Part shown: positions 28,353-37,224 of the stretch, in pieces
Numbering within the stretch: the stretch's first letter is position 1
How the letters are laid out: each line of letters starts with the position of its first letter
NCBI RefSeq assembly: GCF_014385165.1
Contig: NZ_JACRTF010000001.1
Location: 496,001 to 560,000, forward strand
DNA from: Jilunia laotingensis
GTDB taxonomy: Bacteria > Bacteroidota > Bacteroidia > Bacteroidales > Bacteroidaceae
DNA: 64,000 bases
Direction of reading: 5' to 3'
Translations under genes and position numbers: made by a program
Notes under the pieces: model-generated
The model's input: the letters and a program-made list of their open reading frames with translations, nothing else
Told to the model about the DNA's origin: nothing
Database searches by the model: none

Positions 28353-29945
28353 ATGAAAACAATGAATAAATCAATTATAAAAATTGCATTATGTGGTGGA
28401 ATAGTCCTTGGATCATTGTCCTCTTGTACGGACAATTATATGGGCTATAATACAAACCCTTATGAAGTAACCCAAGAGGAAATGATGCGTGATGCTTACA
28501 TCGTTCGTTCTGCACTGACCGGTATGCAGGGTTATGTTATTCCTACAGATGTGAACCTTAACCAATTCCTTGAAGCATTATTGGGAGGCCCTTATGGTGG
28601 TTTTCTAGCTGAGTCTAATGCAGGTTGGAATAACCGTTTCTCAAATTATAATCAATCACAGGACTGGGTAGGCAAATTATATCAAGATGTCATTCCTAAT
28701 ATTTATGCTAATTATGCACAGTTGAGAGGTGCTACCAATGACCCCATCTTTATTTCAGTAGGTAAAATTCTAAAAGTAGCAGCTATACAACGTGTAACAG
28801 ACGGTTATGGCCCCATACCTTATTCTCAATTGGGCACAGATGGTAACCTGACGGCCCCCTTGGATACTCAGGAAAAAGCATATACAACCATGATGAGTGA
28901 ATTAGATGAAGCTATTACTGCTTTGTTAGAACATCATACAGAAATTTTTTCTCCAAAAGCTGATAAAGTCTATAGCGGTGCTGTTGAGCAGTGGATCAAA
29001 TATGCAAACTCTTTGAAATTACGCATGGCTATGCGTATGGCATATGCAAATCCAACAGTAGCTCAGACAAAAGCCGAAGAAGCTGTCAATGCTAAAAATG
29101 GCGGAGTACTAACAGACAATACGGATAATGCTACGATACAAGCAACAACCAACCCGTTTGAAGTTATCATGTACGAGTACAACGGTGGAGATTCTCGTAT
29201 CGCAGCAGACATCACTGCATATATGAACGGTTATAACGACCCCCGTCGTGAGAAATACTTCACAAAATCTGAATTTACCGAAGATGATGGAGTGACAGAA
29301 AACGGTTATTATGGAATTCGTTTGGGAACTGACCCCATCCCGAGTGAGACAGCTCATAAATACACGAATATGAACGTAAAAACTGATACAAAACTGGTTT
29401 GGATGACAGCCGCTGAAGTTGCTTTCTTACGTGCTGAAGGCGCATTACGAGGATGGAACATGGGAGGTACCCCTGAAAGCTTCTATAAATTAGGTGTAGA
29501 ACTTTCATTTGAACAATGGGGAGCATCCGGTGCTGATACTTATCTAAACGACAGTAAAAGTTTACCGGATTTATACAAAGATCCTCTAGGCGTATACAGT
29601 TACAATGGTTCGCAACCTACCATCACTATTAAGTATGTACCAGGTGCAAGTTTTGAAGAAAACCTAGAACGCATCATCACTCAGAAATGGATTGCTATCT
29701 TCCCATTAGGTTTAGAAGCATGGGCGGAATTTCGCCGTACGGGATATCCCCGCTTAATGACTGCTGCAGTCAATAAAAACATGTCTGAGGTACCTGAAGG
29801 TACTTTCCCACGTCGTTTGCCATATCCACAGGATGAATACAAAGATAATGGCACCAATCTTCAAAACGCTCTGAAAGATCTGAAACCATCAAATGATAGA
29901 ATGTCTTCTAAAGTATGGTGGGACTGCAATCCTAACATTAAATAA
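28353..29945 (+). CDS. SusD-like surface glycan-binding lipoprotein
   Basis: A 530-residue lipoprotein that should cap the SusC transporter and bind glycan at the cell surface. The signal peptide ends in the lipobox LSSC, followed by TDNYMGYNTNPYEVTQEEM, typical of the SusD/RagB (SusD-like_2) group. TPR-like helices fill the N-terminal half (KVAAIQRVTDGYGPIPYSQL), with the later WMTAAEVAFLRAEGALRGW and IFPLGLEAWAEFRRTGYP motifs characteristic of the family. It starts 9 bases after susC stops, so the two are translated from one transcript. Its ligand is inferred from the neighbours to be a high-mannose N-glycan. Confidence 0.93.
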   Translation: MKTMNKSIIKIALCGGIVLGSLSSCTDNYMGYNTNPYEVTQEEMMRDAYIVRSALTGMQGYVIPTDVNLNQFLEALLGGPYGGFLAESNAGWNNRFSNYNQSQDWVGKLYQDVIPNIYANYAQLRGATNDPIFISVGKILKVAAIQRVTDGYGPIPYSQLGTDGNLTAPLDTQEKAYTTMMSELDEAITALLEHHTEIFSPKADKVYSGAVEQWIKYANSLKLRMAMRMAYANPTVAQTKAEEAVNAKNGGVLTDNTDNATIQATTNPFEVIMYEYNGGDSRIAADITAYMNGYNDPRREKYFTKSEFTEDDGVTENGYYGIRLGTDPIPSETAHKYTNMNVKTDTKLVWMTAAEVAFLRAEGALRGWNMGGTPESFYKLGVELSFEQWGASGADTYLNDSKSLPDLYKDPLGVYSYNGSQPTITIKYVPGASFEENLERIITQKWIAIFPLGLEAWAEFRRTGYPRLMTAAVNKNMSEVPEGTFPRRLPYPQDEYKDNGTNLQNALKDLKPSNDRMSSKVWWDCNPNIK

Positions 29946-29956
29946 GAATAAGAGTC

Positions 29957-30976
29957 ATGAAAAATATAAAGAACAAATTATACCTGTTAGCTTCCTGCTT
30001 CGCTGCTGTAACCTGTTTCAGTGCATGCGAAGACTGGACTGAAGTAGAAAGTGTAACAATCAACACTCCAGGTGTTGCAGAACAGAATCCGGAGCAATAT
30101 GCTAAATACCTACAGAATCTCGTTTCGTACAAAAATTCTGATCATAAAATAGTATATGCTTGGTTTGATAACAGTGAAAAGTCACCATTCAGTCGTGGTC
30201 AGCACATTTCTGATGCCCCCGACAGTTTGGATATTATTTCATTAATGTATCCCGGTGAATTAGCAGAATTTGAAACAGCTGATATTGAAATGGTACGCCA
30301 GAAAGGAACTAAAGTAGTTTATACTATCAGTTTTGACAAAATTCAAAAAGAGTATACTGAAAAAGTAAAAGAAGGCAGTTTAACAGAAGGAACTTTTGAT
30401 ACATACCTAACATCAGAGTTGAATAAACAAATTGGTTATGCTGGCATTTATGACGGCATGATAATCGAATATAAAGGCAGAAACCCAATTTATATGTCCA
30501 ATGAAGAAAAAACAGAAGCTAAAAAATATCAAGATTCTTTCTTTGGTGCTGTCTCTAGTTGGAAAAACAGTAATTCAGGAAAAATACTCTCCTTTCAAGG
30601 AAATCCTGAAAATCTGATAAGTCAAACTATTCTTGAAAACTGCAAGCATATTATACTGAATACGGATAATGTAGTTGACGATGCACAACTTTCCGTAGTA
30701 GCCAGAAAAGCTCTACTTGCAGACAATGTACCTTCGGATCGTTTCATTGTTACAGTTTCAACAGCCTCATTGGATGCCTCTGATAAGAAAACTGGTTTTT
30801 ATGGTGAGGATAGAGCAATCACTGAAGCTGCTTACTGGGTAATGGAACCAACAACTGATTTTACAAAATCCGGACTGGCAATTTATAATGTTCAGAACGA
30901 CTATTACAACGCTAATCACACATACAAATATGTGAAAGAGGCCATTAACATTATGAACCCTGCTCCTCAAAAATAA
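29957..30976 (+). CDS. GH18-like lipoprotein with broken active site
   Basis: A 339-residue lipoprotein (lipobox FSAC, Cys24) that I read as a GH18 TIM-barrel relative. The barrel-like segments include KIVYAWFDN, GTKVVYTISFDK and IGYAGIYDGMIIEYKG. At the place where active GH18 enzymes have DxxDxDxE, this protein has Asp166-Gly-Met-Ile169-Ile-Glu171-Tyr-Lys173, so the second aspartate, third aspartate and catalytic glutamate are replaced. It is therefore probably non-catalytic and could act as a surface glycan-binding protein. It lies between SusD and a LamG lipoprotein in one operon with short gaps. It corresponds in position to BT3985 of B. thetaiotaomicron as I recall. Confidence 0.72.
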   Translation: MKNIKNKLYLLASCFAAVTCFSACEDWTEVESVTINTPGVAEQNPEQYAKYLQNLVSYKNSDHKIVYAWFDNSEKSPFSRGQHISDAPDSLDIISLMYPGELAEFETADIEMVRQKGTKVVYTISFDKIQKEYTEKVKEGSLTEGTFDTYLTSELNKQIGYAGIYDGMIIEYKGRNPIYMSNEEKTEAKKYQDSFFGAVSSWKNSNSGKILSFQGNPENLISQTILENCKHIILNTDNVVDDAQLSVVARKALLADNVPSDRFIVTVSTASLDASDKKTGFYGEDRAITEAAYWVMEPTTDFTKSGLAIYNVQNDYYNANHTYKYVKEAINIMNPAPQK

Positions 30977-30984
30977 ATCGAACC

Positions 30985-32139
30985 ATGAAACTGAAAAACT
31001 TATATTTAATTTCAATGGCATTACTGGCAGGCAGTCTATTTGCCGGTTGTAATGATGATACTGAAACATTCGATAACCAAGTATATGTAAATGCTTCAGT
31101 GAAAACGAGTAATATCCTGCTAAAGGCAACAATGCCAAATACTGAAAGTAGTTTCCAGATTGCAATAGCAAAGCCTGAAAATGAACAAGTAACTATTTCT
31201 TTGAAAGCTGATCCATCATTGACAACTACATACAATGCAGCTTATTACAGTAATGCAGAAGCATTGCCGGAAGGCTATTATTCAATCCCTTCTCCTCAAA
31301 CTACAATTTTGCCGGGGAGTATTCTCTCAGAGGATGTCATCGTAAAGTTCAATAATTTGGATAAATTGGATGACGAAAAGATTTATGTATTACCAGTGAC
31401 CATTGACCAAGCCAGCATCGGGATACTTCAAAGTGCCCGCACAATGTATTATGTATTGAAAGGAGCAGCTTTAATCAATGTAGTTGCTAATATTGACCAA
31501 AATTCAATCTATGTCAACTGGACTACTCCGGATGTGGTAAATGACATGAAGCAAATGTCCGCTGAAGCATTAATCCGTGTCAGCGAATTTGGTAAAATGT
31601 TAAGTACAATAATGGGTATAGAAGGCAAATTTTTGCTCCGCGTTGGTGACAGTGGTATTCCTGATAATCAGTTACAACTTGCTACCGGAAGTGGAAATAT
31701 CACATCTTCTGATCTCGCTATTCCTCTCAATGAGTGGACACATATTGCTGTTACTTACGATTCAGAAGCCAAAAAGGCTATTATTTACATTAATGGTAAA
31801 AATAAGCTGGAAGCAACCTTGGACTATGGTCCAGTAAATTGGGGTGAAACAAAAACAGATGAAGGTAATGGTTTCTGGATAGGCCACTCATATAATTATG
31901 ATCGCTGGTTGAGTGGTGATATATCAGAATGCCGTGTTTGGAATAGAGTTTTAACACAGGAAGAAATCAATTCAAAAGATCACTTCTATGAAGTATTGCC
32001 AGAAAGTGAAGGTTTGGTAGCTTACTGGAAATTCAATGATAAAGCAGGTAATCTGATTCTTGACCATACTAATAATGGCAATAATGCTACCGCAGAAAAA
32101 GCCATCACTTGGGTGGACGTAGAATTACCTGTGAAATAA
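30985..32139 (+). CDS. DUF1735/LamG-domain surface lipoprotein
   Basis: A 384-residue lipoprotein (lipobox LFAGC). Residues about 25-145 look like a DUF1735 (BT_3987-type N-terminal) beta-sandwich (TSNILLKATMPNTESSFQIA, DEKIYVLPVTIDQASIG). Residues about 160-384 form a concanavalin A-like LamG domain (LNEWTHIAVTYDSEAKKAII, YINGKNKLEATLDYG, GDISECRVWNRVLTQEEIN). It is most likely a surface glycan-binding protein of the N-glycan operon, with no catalytic motif that I can see. It starts 8 bases after the upstream gene and 29 bases before the endoglycosidase gene. Confidence 0.82.
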   Translation: MKLKNLYLISMALLAGSLFAGCNDDTETFDNQVYVNASVKTSNILLKATMPNTESSFQIAIAKPENEQVTISLKADPSLTTTYNAAYYSNAEALPEGYYSIPSPQTTILPGSILSEDVIVKFNNLDKLDDEKIYVLPVTIDQASIGILQSARTMYYVLKGAALINVVANIDQNSIYVNWTTPDVVNDMKQMSAEALIRVSEFGKMLSTIMGIEGKFLLRVGDSGIPDNQLQLATGSGNITSSDLAIPLNEWTHIAVTYDSEAKKAIIYINGKNKLEATLDYGPVNWGETKTDEGNGFWIGHSYNYDRWLSGDISECRVWNRVLTQEEINSKDHFYEVLPESEGLVAYWKFNDKAGNLILDHTNNGNNATAEKAITWVDVELPVK

Positions 32140-32168
32140 TATTTGTTATATCTTAAACTAATAAACAA

Positions 32169-34112
32169 ATGCTTATTATGAAATATTTGAATAATATAAA
32201 GTCAAGCTTACTGGTAGCTACTATTGTATGTGTCGGATCAGTATTTACAAGCTGTGAAGATGACATCACAATGAACACTACCGATTTAAGCAAACTTGAA
32301 ACAGTAGACGGAACATATGGATATGTCCGTTCTGTTGCAGGGGCACGTGAACTAACTCCTATTACTATTTTTGGTGATGCAACGGGTAATGGACATCTTT
32401 TCTTTGAATTGTCTAAAAGTGCCGAACAGAATATAAATGTAACGTTTAAAATAGATGAGGCAGCACTTACCGCATACAATGCGAAACATGGCACATCTTA
32501 TGAAATGTATCCTGCCAATAAACTGACATTGGAAAATGCCGGTTCCACTATAGTAAAAGCGGGTGAAAAGAAATCGGAATCAGTTACTCTTAACATTGGA
32601 GCTGGGGGTACAGTTGGAAAAACTTATGCAGTTGCTATATCAGCCACTGCATCTGATGGTGTGACACTTTCTACTAATAATGAGAGTTATATTTATCTGA
32701 TTAATCCCTTACCTGCCATACCAAACTCTAAGAAAGGCGATGTCAGAACGCTCTGTTTTGTGGAAGTTAATGATGAAAACATCCTTAACTGTGGTGAATA
32801 TACTATGGCAAATAGCGGTAAACCATTCTTCGATGTCGTAAGTATCTTTGCAGCCAACATCAATATCGACAGCGAAACCGGACGTGCCTGTGTATTCTGT
32901 AATGATCAAGTATCTTATGTTTTAAAGAACGCAGATAAAATCATTCGTCCTTTGCAAGCAAAAGGTATTAAGGTTAACCTCTCAATTCTAGGAAATCATT
33001 ATGAAGCCGGAGTAGCTAACTTATCACAAGAAGCAGCAAAGGATTTTGCCAAAGAATTGAAAGCATATGTTGACATTTATGGTCTAGATGGTATTGATTT
33101 CGATGATGAATACACGAACTATTCCGATAATCCAAGTCCAGGCTTTGAAGTTCGTTCTTCAGAGAATTATCTGCGTTTGATCGAGGAATGCCGAAAAATT
33201 ATGCCTGACAAATTACTCGGCATTTACGAATATCAAGGATATGATGCCCCTAATGGTACGACTGCCGAAGGGAAAACAGCCGGAGATTTGGTAGATTACA
33301 TGTGCTACGGTACTTATCAACGTTATGTAAAAGATCGTGAACAACAATTCAGTGGAATGACTCCAGCCAAATACGGTCCTTATTCATTGAAGATCAATGA
33401 AGAGTATAATGGTGGCTGGGTAAATTTTGATGAAGCAACAATTCAGGATTTAAAAGATGCAGGATATGGATTACAAGTATTTTATAATCCTAAACCAAGA
33501 ACTTACAGTTATGATAAATACTTTACGGCTGTAAGTAAGATTTTATTTAATGATGAAGTTGAATGGAGTGGAAATTACTATAATAGAGAAGAAACTGTTG
33601 CTACCCAAGGGATGAAAACAACTTATGAAAGTTATCTTGGTGAGTGGGAAGTGACTTCCAGTAACTCTTTATATTACTATACTCCAGGACCTTGGTGGGA
33701 TTGGGGTGGCTCTCAAACATTTAACATCCGTATTGAAGCGAAAGAAAATGGTAAATCTTACTATATATATGGATGGGGATCATATCCGGAAATTACAAAT
33801 AAATATCCTCTGATTGCCGAATATAATGGTACTTTATCTATTACAGCTCCACAGATTATTCACGAAGGTGACACTGAAGATCCGATAAATTGGGAAATGA
33901 GATGGGGAACTTATGGAAAAGGTGATAGTTGGTCTATCAAAGAGGATATTAATTCTATTCGTGGAATATATCAAGTTAATGGAAACATATCCTTATCTGG
34001 AATAGGTGATCGCTATGGTATTGACCCTTGTTATAAAGAGGGCGAAAATTATGTATTACCTGGAGAAGTAAAATATCATATTACAGCTAATTATACATTA
34101 GTAAAAAAATAA
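32169..34112 (+). CDS. GH18 endo-beta-N-acetylglucosaminidase with extra C-terminal domain
   Basis: Predicted EndoBT-3987-like ENGase that cuts between the two core GlcNAc residues of N-glycans, probably at the cell surface. 647 residues; a second start at 32178 would give 644. Lipoprotein signal (VFTSC), DUF1735-like N-terminal beta domain (about 40-170), then GH18 (about 190-470) with the full motif LDGIDFDDEY; from the first start the key residues are Asp312 and Glu314, the numbers I recall for EndoBT-3987. Residues about 475-647 form an additional domain (YLGEWEVTSSN, YYTPGPWWDWGG, SYYIYGWGSYPEI) that looks like a lipocalin-like beta-barrel. A terminator follows directly. Confidence 0.9.
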   Translation: MLIMKYLNNIKSSLLVATIVCVGSVFTSCEDDITMNTTDLSKLETVDGTYGYVRSVAGARELTPITIFGDATGNGHLFFELSKSAEQNINVTFKIDEAALTAYNAKHGTSYEMYPANKLTLENAGSTIVKAGEKKSESVTLNIGAGGTVGKTYAVAISATASDGVTLSTNNESYIYLINPLPAIPNSKKGDVRTLCFVEVNDENILNCGEYTMANSGKPFFDVVSIFAANINIDSETGRACVFCNDQVSYVLKNADKIIRPLQAKGIKVNLSILGNHYEAGVANLSQEAAKDFAKELKAYVDIYGLDGIDFDDEYTNYSDNPSPGFEVRSSENYLRLIEECRKIMPDKLLGIYEYQGYDAPNGTTAEGKTAGDLVDYMCYGTYQRYVKDREQQFSGMTPAKYGPYSLKINEEYNGGWVNFDEATIQDLKDAGYGLQVFYNPKPRTYSYDKYFTAVSKILFNDEVEWSGNYYNREETVATQGMKTTYESYLGEWEVTSSNSLYYYTPGPWWDWGGSQTFNIRIEAKENGKSYYIYGWGSYPEITNKYPLIAEYNGTLSITAPQIIHEGDTEDPINWEMRWGTYGKGDSWSIKEDINSIRGIYQVNGNISLSGIGDRYGIDPCYKEGENYVLPGEVKYHITANYTLVKK

Positions 34113-34135
34113 AATTCTTATATTTTCGACTGTTT

Positions 34136-34187
34136 AGAGAATGTCTCAAGACTATTTAATGTCTCCCTGAGACATTCTCTTTTTTTA
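34136..34187 (+). terminator. Strong hairpin between the endoglycosidase and GH97 genes
   Basis: A perfect 13-bp stem, AGAGAATGTCTCA with TGAGACATTCTCT, with a 19-base loop and seven Ts (34180-34186). It ends immediately before an in-frame ATG at 34187. It should reduce transcription into GH97. A near-match -7 box (TATTTTCG, 34121-34128) just upstream could start an mRNA at the base of the hairpin. Confidence 0.85.
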
Positions 34188-34210
34188 TGCATACAAAAAC
34201 AAATCTAAAA

Positions 34211-36220
34211 ATGAGAACTCTTTTTTACACTTTCATGCTTTTACTTTCGTTCCTGACAAGCTGTTCATCACCAGAATCGATAGTGACTTCTCCAGACGGT
34301 CAAATCAAACTAACTTTCCGCCTGAATGATAATAACCAAATGACCTATCAGGTCACAGTAAATGATTCGGATTTTATTTCACCTTCTGTTTTGGGCTTTG
34401 AAGCAAAAGACGGAGTGAACCTGTCCGAGAATTTCCATATAACCGGAGTAAACTTCGACTCAAAGGATGAAACATGGTCACAACCATGGGGAGAAAACAA
34501 ATCCATACGGAACCATTACAATGAAATGGCTATACTTTTAGCAGATAATGAAAACACCAAACTGACACTGCGTTTCAGAGTATTCGATGACGGACTGGGG
34601 TTTCGTTATGAATATGAAGTTCCCGGAACGGACAGCATCTTCGTTATGAATGAATTGACTTCATTCAACATTACCAAAGAGGGCACTTCCTGGTCTATCC
34701 CGGCAAACTACGACACTTATGAACTTCTGTACCGTACACAACCCATTAGCAAAATAGACAATGCCAACACTCCTATGACTTTCAAGACCGGAAATGTTTA
34801 TGCCAGCATTCATGAAGCTGCTTTGACCGATTTCCCTGAAATGACATTAAAGAATGAAGGGGAATGCCGTTTCAAATCAGAGTTAGCTCCGTGGCCCGAT
34901 GGCGTGAAAGCTCGTATGGCAGGTGGAGCATTCAAGACTCCGTGGAGAACCATACAGATTGCTCCGAAAGCTGTGGGACTGATCAACTCCGGACTGATAT
35001 TGAACCTGAATGAACCTTGCGCACTGGAAACAACCGATTGGATACGTCCGATGAAATATGTAGGTGTTTGGTGGGGAATGCACTTGGGAGTAGAAAGTTG
35101 GGTAATCAACGACCGCCACGGTGCTACTACGGAGAATGCCAAACGGTATATCGACTTTGCGGCTGCAAACAACATCGAAGCTGTAATGTATGAAGGTTGG
35201 AATGAAGGTTGGGAAAACTGGGGAGGTACACAGGCATTCGATTACACGAAGCCCTATGCGGACTTCGATATCGTAGAGATTGCCCGGTATGCCAAAGAGA
35301 AAGGAATAGAGATCATCGGCCATCATGAAACCGGAGGAAATATTCCGAACTACGAACAACAACTGGATAAAGCCTACAAGTGGTATGCCGATCTAGGCAT
35401 TCACTCGGTGAAAACCGGTTATGCCGGTGGCCTTCCGGACGGACACAACCATCATGGACAGTACAATGTACGCCATTATAGAAATGTTGTAAAAACCGCT
35501 GCCAAATACCACACCACCTTGGATGTGCATGAACCGATCAAAGACACCGGTATCCGCCGCACCTATCCCAACATGATGACACGTGAAGGCGCACGAGGTA
35601 TGGAGTGGAACGCATGGAGTGCCGGAAATCCTCCCGAACACCATGAACTTCTGCCGTTTACAAGATTGTTAAGTGGACCGATGGATTATACGCCCGGAAC
35701 TTTTGACATCTTATATGAAAGGGCAAAGAAATCACCACTTCGCAAGAAATGGAACATGATGGATAGCAAAGACTGCCGCGTTAACACTACGTTGGCTAAA
35801 CAGATTGCCAACTGGGTAATTATCTATTCACCGCTGCAAATGGCTTCGGATATGATAGAAAATTATGAAGGCCATCCTGCATTCCAGTTTTTCCGTGATT
35901 TCGATGCCGACTGTGACTGGTCAGAAGCATTAGACGGTGAACCGGGTGAATTCGTAGTTATCGTACGTAAAGCAAAAGAGAACTACTTCCTAGGTGCAAC
36001 AACTAATGAAGAGGCTCGTACTGTAAACGTCAAACTGGACTTCCTAGAAAAAGGCAAAAGTTATAAAGCAACCATCTATGCTGACGGAAAAGAGGCAGAT
36101 TGGGAAACAAACCCAACTTCTTATGAAATCATTGAAAAGATGGTAACAGCCGATGATGACTTGGAAATAATCATGGCTAAAGGAGGTGGACAGGCAATCA
36201 CATTTATGCCTTTACAATAA
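34211..36220 (+). CDS. GH97 glycosidase, probable inverting alpha-glucosidase type
   Basis: A 669-residue lipoprotein (MRTLFYTFMLLLSFLTSC). I choose 34211 over the ATG at 34187 because the latter touches the T run of a terminator and spoils the signal peptide. The N-terminal beta domain (SPDGQIKLTFRLND, GFRYEYEVPG) precedes a TIM barrel (WWGMHLGVESWVIND, YEGWNEGWENWGG, VKTGYAGG, DVHEPIKDTGIRRTYPNMM, GMEWNAW, LPFTRLLSGPMDYTPG). The region SVKTGYAGG lacks the aspartate nucleophile of retaining GH97 alpha-galactosidases, and Glu441 in the HEP motif fits the inverting SusB-type glucosidases. It might remove glucose caps from immature N-glycans; that substrate is inference. Confidence 0.88.
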   Translation: MRTLFYTFMLLLSFLTSCSSPESIVTSPDGQIKLTFRLNDNNQMTYQVTVNDSDFISPSVLGFEAKDGVNLSENFHITGVNFDSKDETWSQPWGENKSIRNHYNEMAILLADNENTKLTLRFRVFDDGLGFRYEYEVPGTDSIFVMNELTSFNITKEGTSWSIPANYDTYELLYRTQPISKIDNANTPMTFKTGNVYASIHEAALTDFPEMTLKNEGECRFKSELAPWPDGVKARMAGGAFKTPWRTIQIAPKAVGLINSGLILNLNEPCALETTDWIRPMKYVGVWWGMHLGVESWVINDRHGATTENAKRYIDFAAANNIEAVMYEGWNEGWENWGGTQAFDYTKPYADFDIVEIARYAKEKGIEIIGHHETGGNIPNYEQQLDKAYKWYADLGIHSVKTGYAGGLPDGHNHHGQYNVRHYRNVVKTAAKYHTTLDVHEPIKDTGIRRTYPNMMTREGARGMEWNAWSAGNPPEHHELLPFTRLLSGPMDYTPGTFDILYERAKKSPLRKKWNMMDSKDCRVNTTLAKQIANWVIIYSPLQMASDMIENYEGHPAFQFFRDFDADCDWSEALDGEPGEFVVIVRKAKENYFLGATTNEEARTVNVKLDFLEKGKSYKATIYADGKEADWETNPTSYEIIEKMVTADDDLEIIMAKGGGQAITFMPLQ

Positions 36221-36275
36221 GCCCTGTCAGGTAATGTGCCATAAAATCCATATTACGGTAAACTATTAAAACAAA

Positions 36276-36311
36276 TAAGACTGTCTCAAAATGAATCATG
36301 AGGCAGTCTTA
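36276..36311 (+). terminator. Stem-loop after the GH97 gene
   Basis: TAAGACTGtCTCA pairs with TGAGgCAGTCTTA (one G-U pair) around a 10-base loop. The tail is only weakly T-rich. It lies between convergent genes. Confidence 0.6.
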
Positions 36312-36397
36312 CTTATGCAATATGTATTATAATAATATGTAATTTGAAATGCAAGTATTCCCCTTTTTAGCTATTCATCTCATATATAAAGCTTAAG

Positions 36398-37162
36398 CTA
36401 ATTATTATCGGATATACGTACTTTTTGGGCACGCTGGACTAATTTAATAGTAGGATAATTTGTCTGATACCGATCTGTAACATCTTCCACCAGATAGAAT
36501 GGCAACCTTTGTTCCATACGAGTTTCCATTTGTGTTCCTTGTGTATTATACATTATCATATAATGTACACATTTCCCACCGAAAGTAAAATCATAACAGC
36601 CATCTCCAGACGAAAAGGTCCCTTCCTCCTTTTTTCCCTCAAAGGATTCGACTATGAGCTTGCCATTTCTCTTTTCGGAATAAGTAAGACGGTACCAGCC
36701 TCTCTCCCTTATAAACACATCATCATACAGATGTTCAACAATAAGCGTACTATCCTCTTTACTAACACCTTCGATATGATTCAACTCACCCAGCACAGTC
36801 AACGTTCGCACGGAAACTCCCACAGATACCGGAATATTTATTTTATCCCCCGCATCACCAGTAACAGTTACTACCGCCTTTCCTTGTTGCATAGGAGATA
36901 TTGACAAATAGGAATAAGAAGCACTTTCCGGAATTACCTTTTCCGCCTTCACAACAGATTCATCATTGGAAACCACCGTCCAATCACCACCACCTTTTAC
37001 CTCCAACGCTTCTGAACCGAGAATTCCCAACTCCAGACTTGTACAAGGTATGTAACCGGTTATCACTTGTCCTCCCAAAGGCTGGAGAACCTGAAACTTT
37101 TCATCATCCTGACAGGAAATAAATAAAAGGCAACAGAAAAAGAATAAGAGTTTTGTCGTCAT
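36398..37162 (-). CDS. Lipoprotein of unknown function
   Basis: A 254-residue protein with a lipoprotein signal (LLFISCQDDE). After an acidic spacer there is a beta-rich segment (residues about 25-125) with the rhythm of a bacterial Ig-like domain (LEVKGGGDWTVVSNDESVV, GKAVVTVTGDAGDKINIPVS). The C-terminal half (IVEHLYDDVFIRERGWYRL, GKCVHYMIMYNTQGTQMET) has no motif I recognise. No catalytic residues stand out. It sits alone between the glycan locus and a helicase gene and is oriented against GH97, so its membership of the glycan locus is doubtful. Confidence 0.65.
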   Translation of the reverse strand: MTTKLLFFFCCLLFISCQDDEKFQVLQPLGGQVITGYIPCTSLELGILGSEALEVKGGGDWTVVSNDESVVKAEKVIPESASYSYLSISPMQQGKAVVTVTGDAGDKINIPVSVGVSVRTLTVLGELNHIEGVSKEDSTLIVEHLYDDVFIRERGWYRLTYSEKRNGKLIVESFEGKKEEGTFSSGDGCYDFTFGGKCVHYMIMYNTQGTQMETRMEQRLPFYLVEDVTDRYQTNYPTIKLVQRAQKVRISDNN

Positions 37163-37224
37163 TATCGAAACAGCTTTAGTTATTTACAAAACAAAAGTAA
37201 TCGTTTAATCTGAAAATCATATAA

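Noticed and set aside
34187..34210. Upstream ATG of GH97
   Set aside because: It abuts the terminator T run and places polar residues before the lipoprotein signal.
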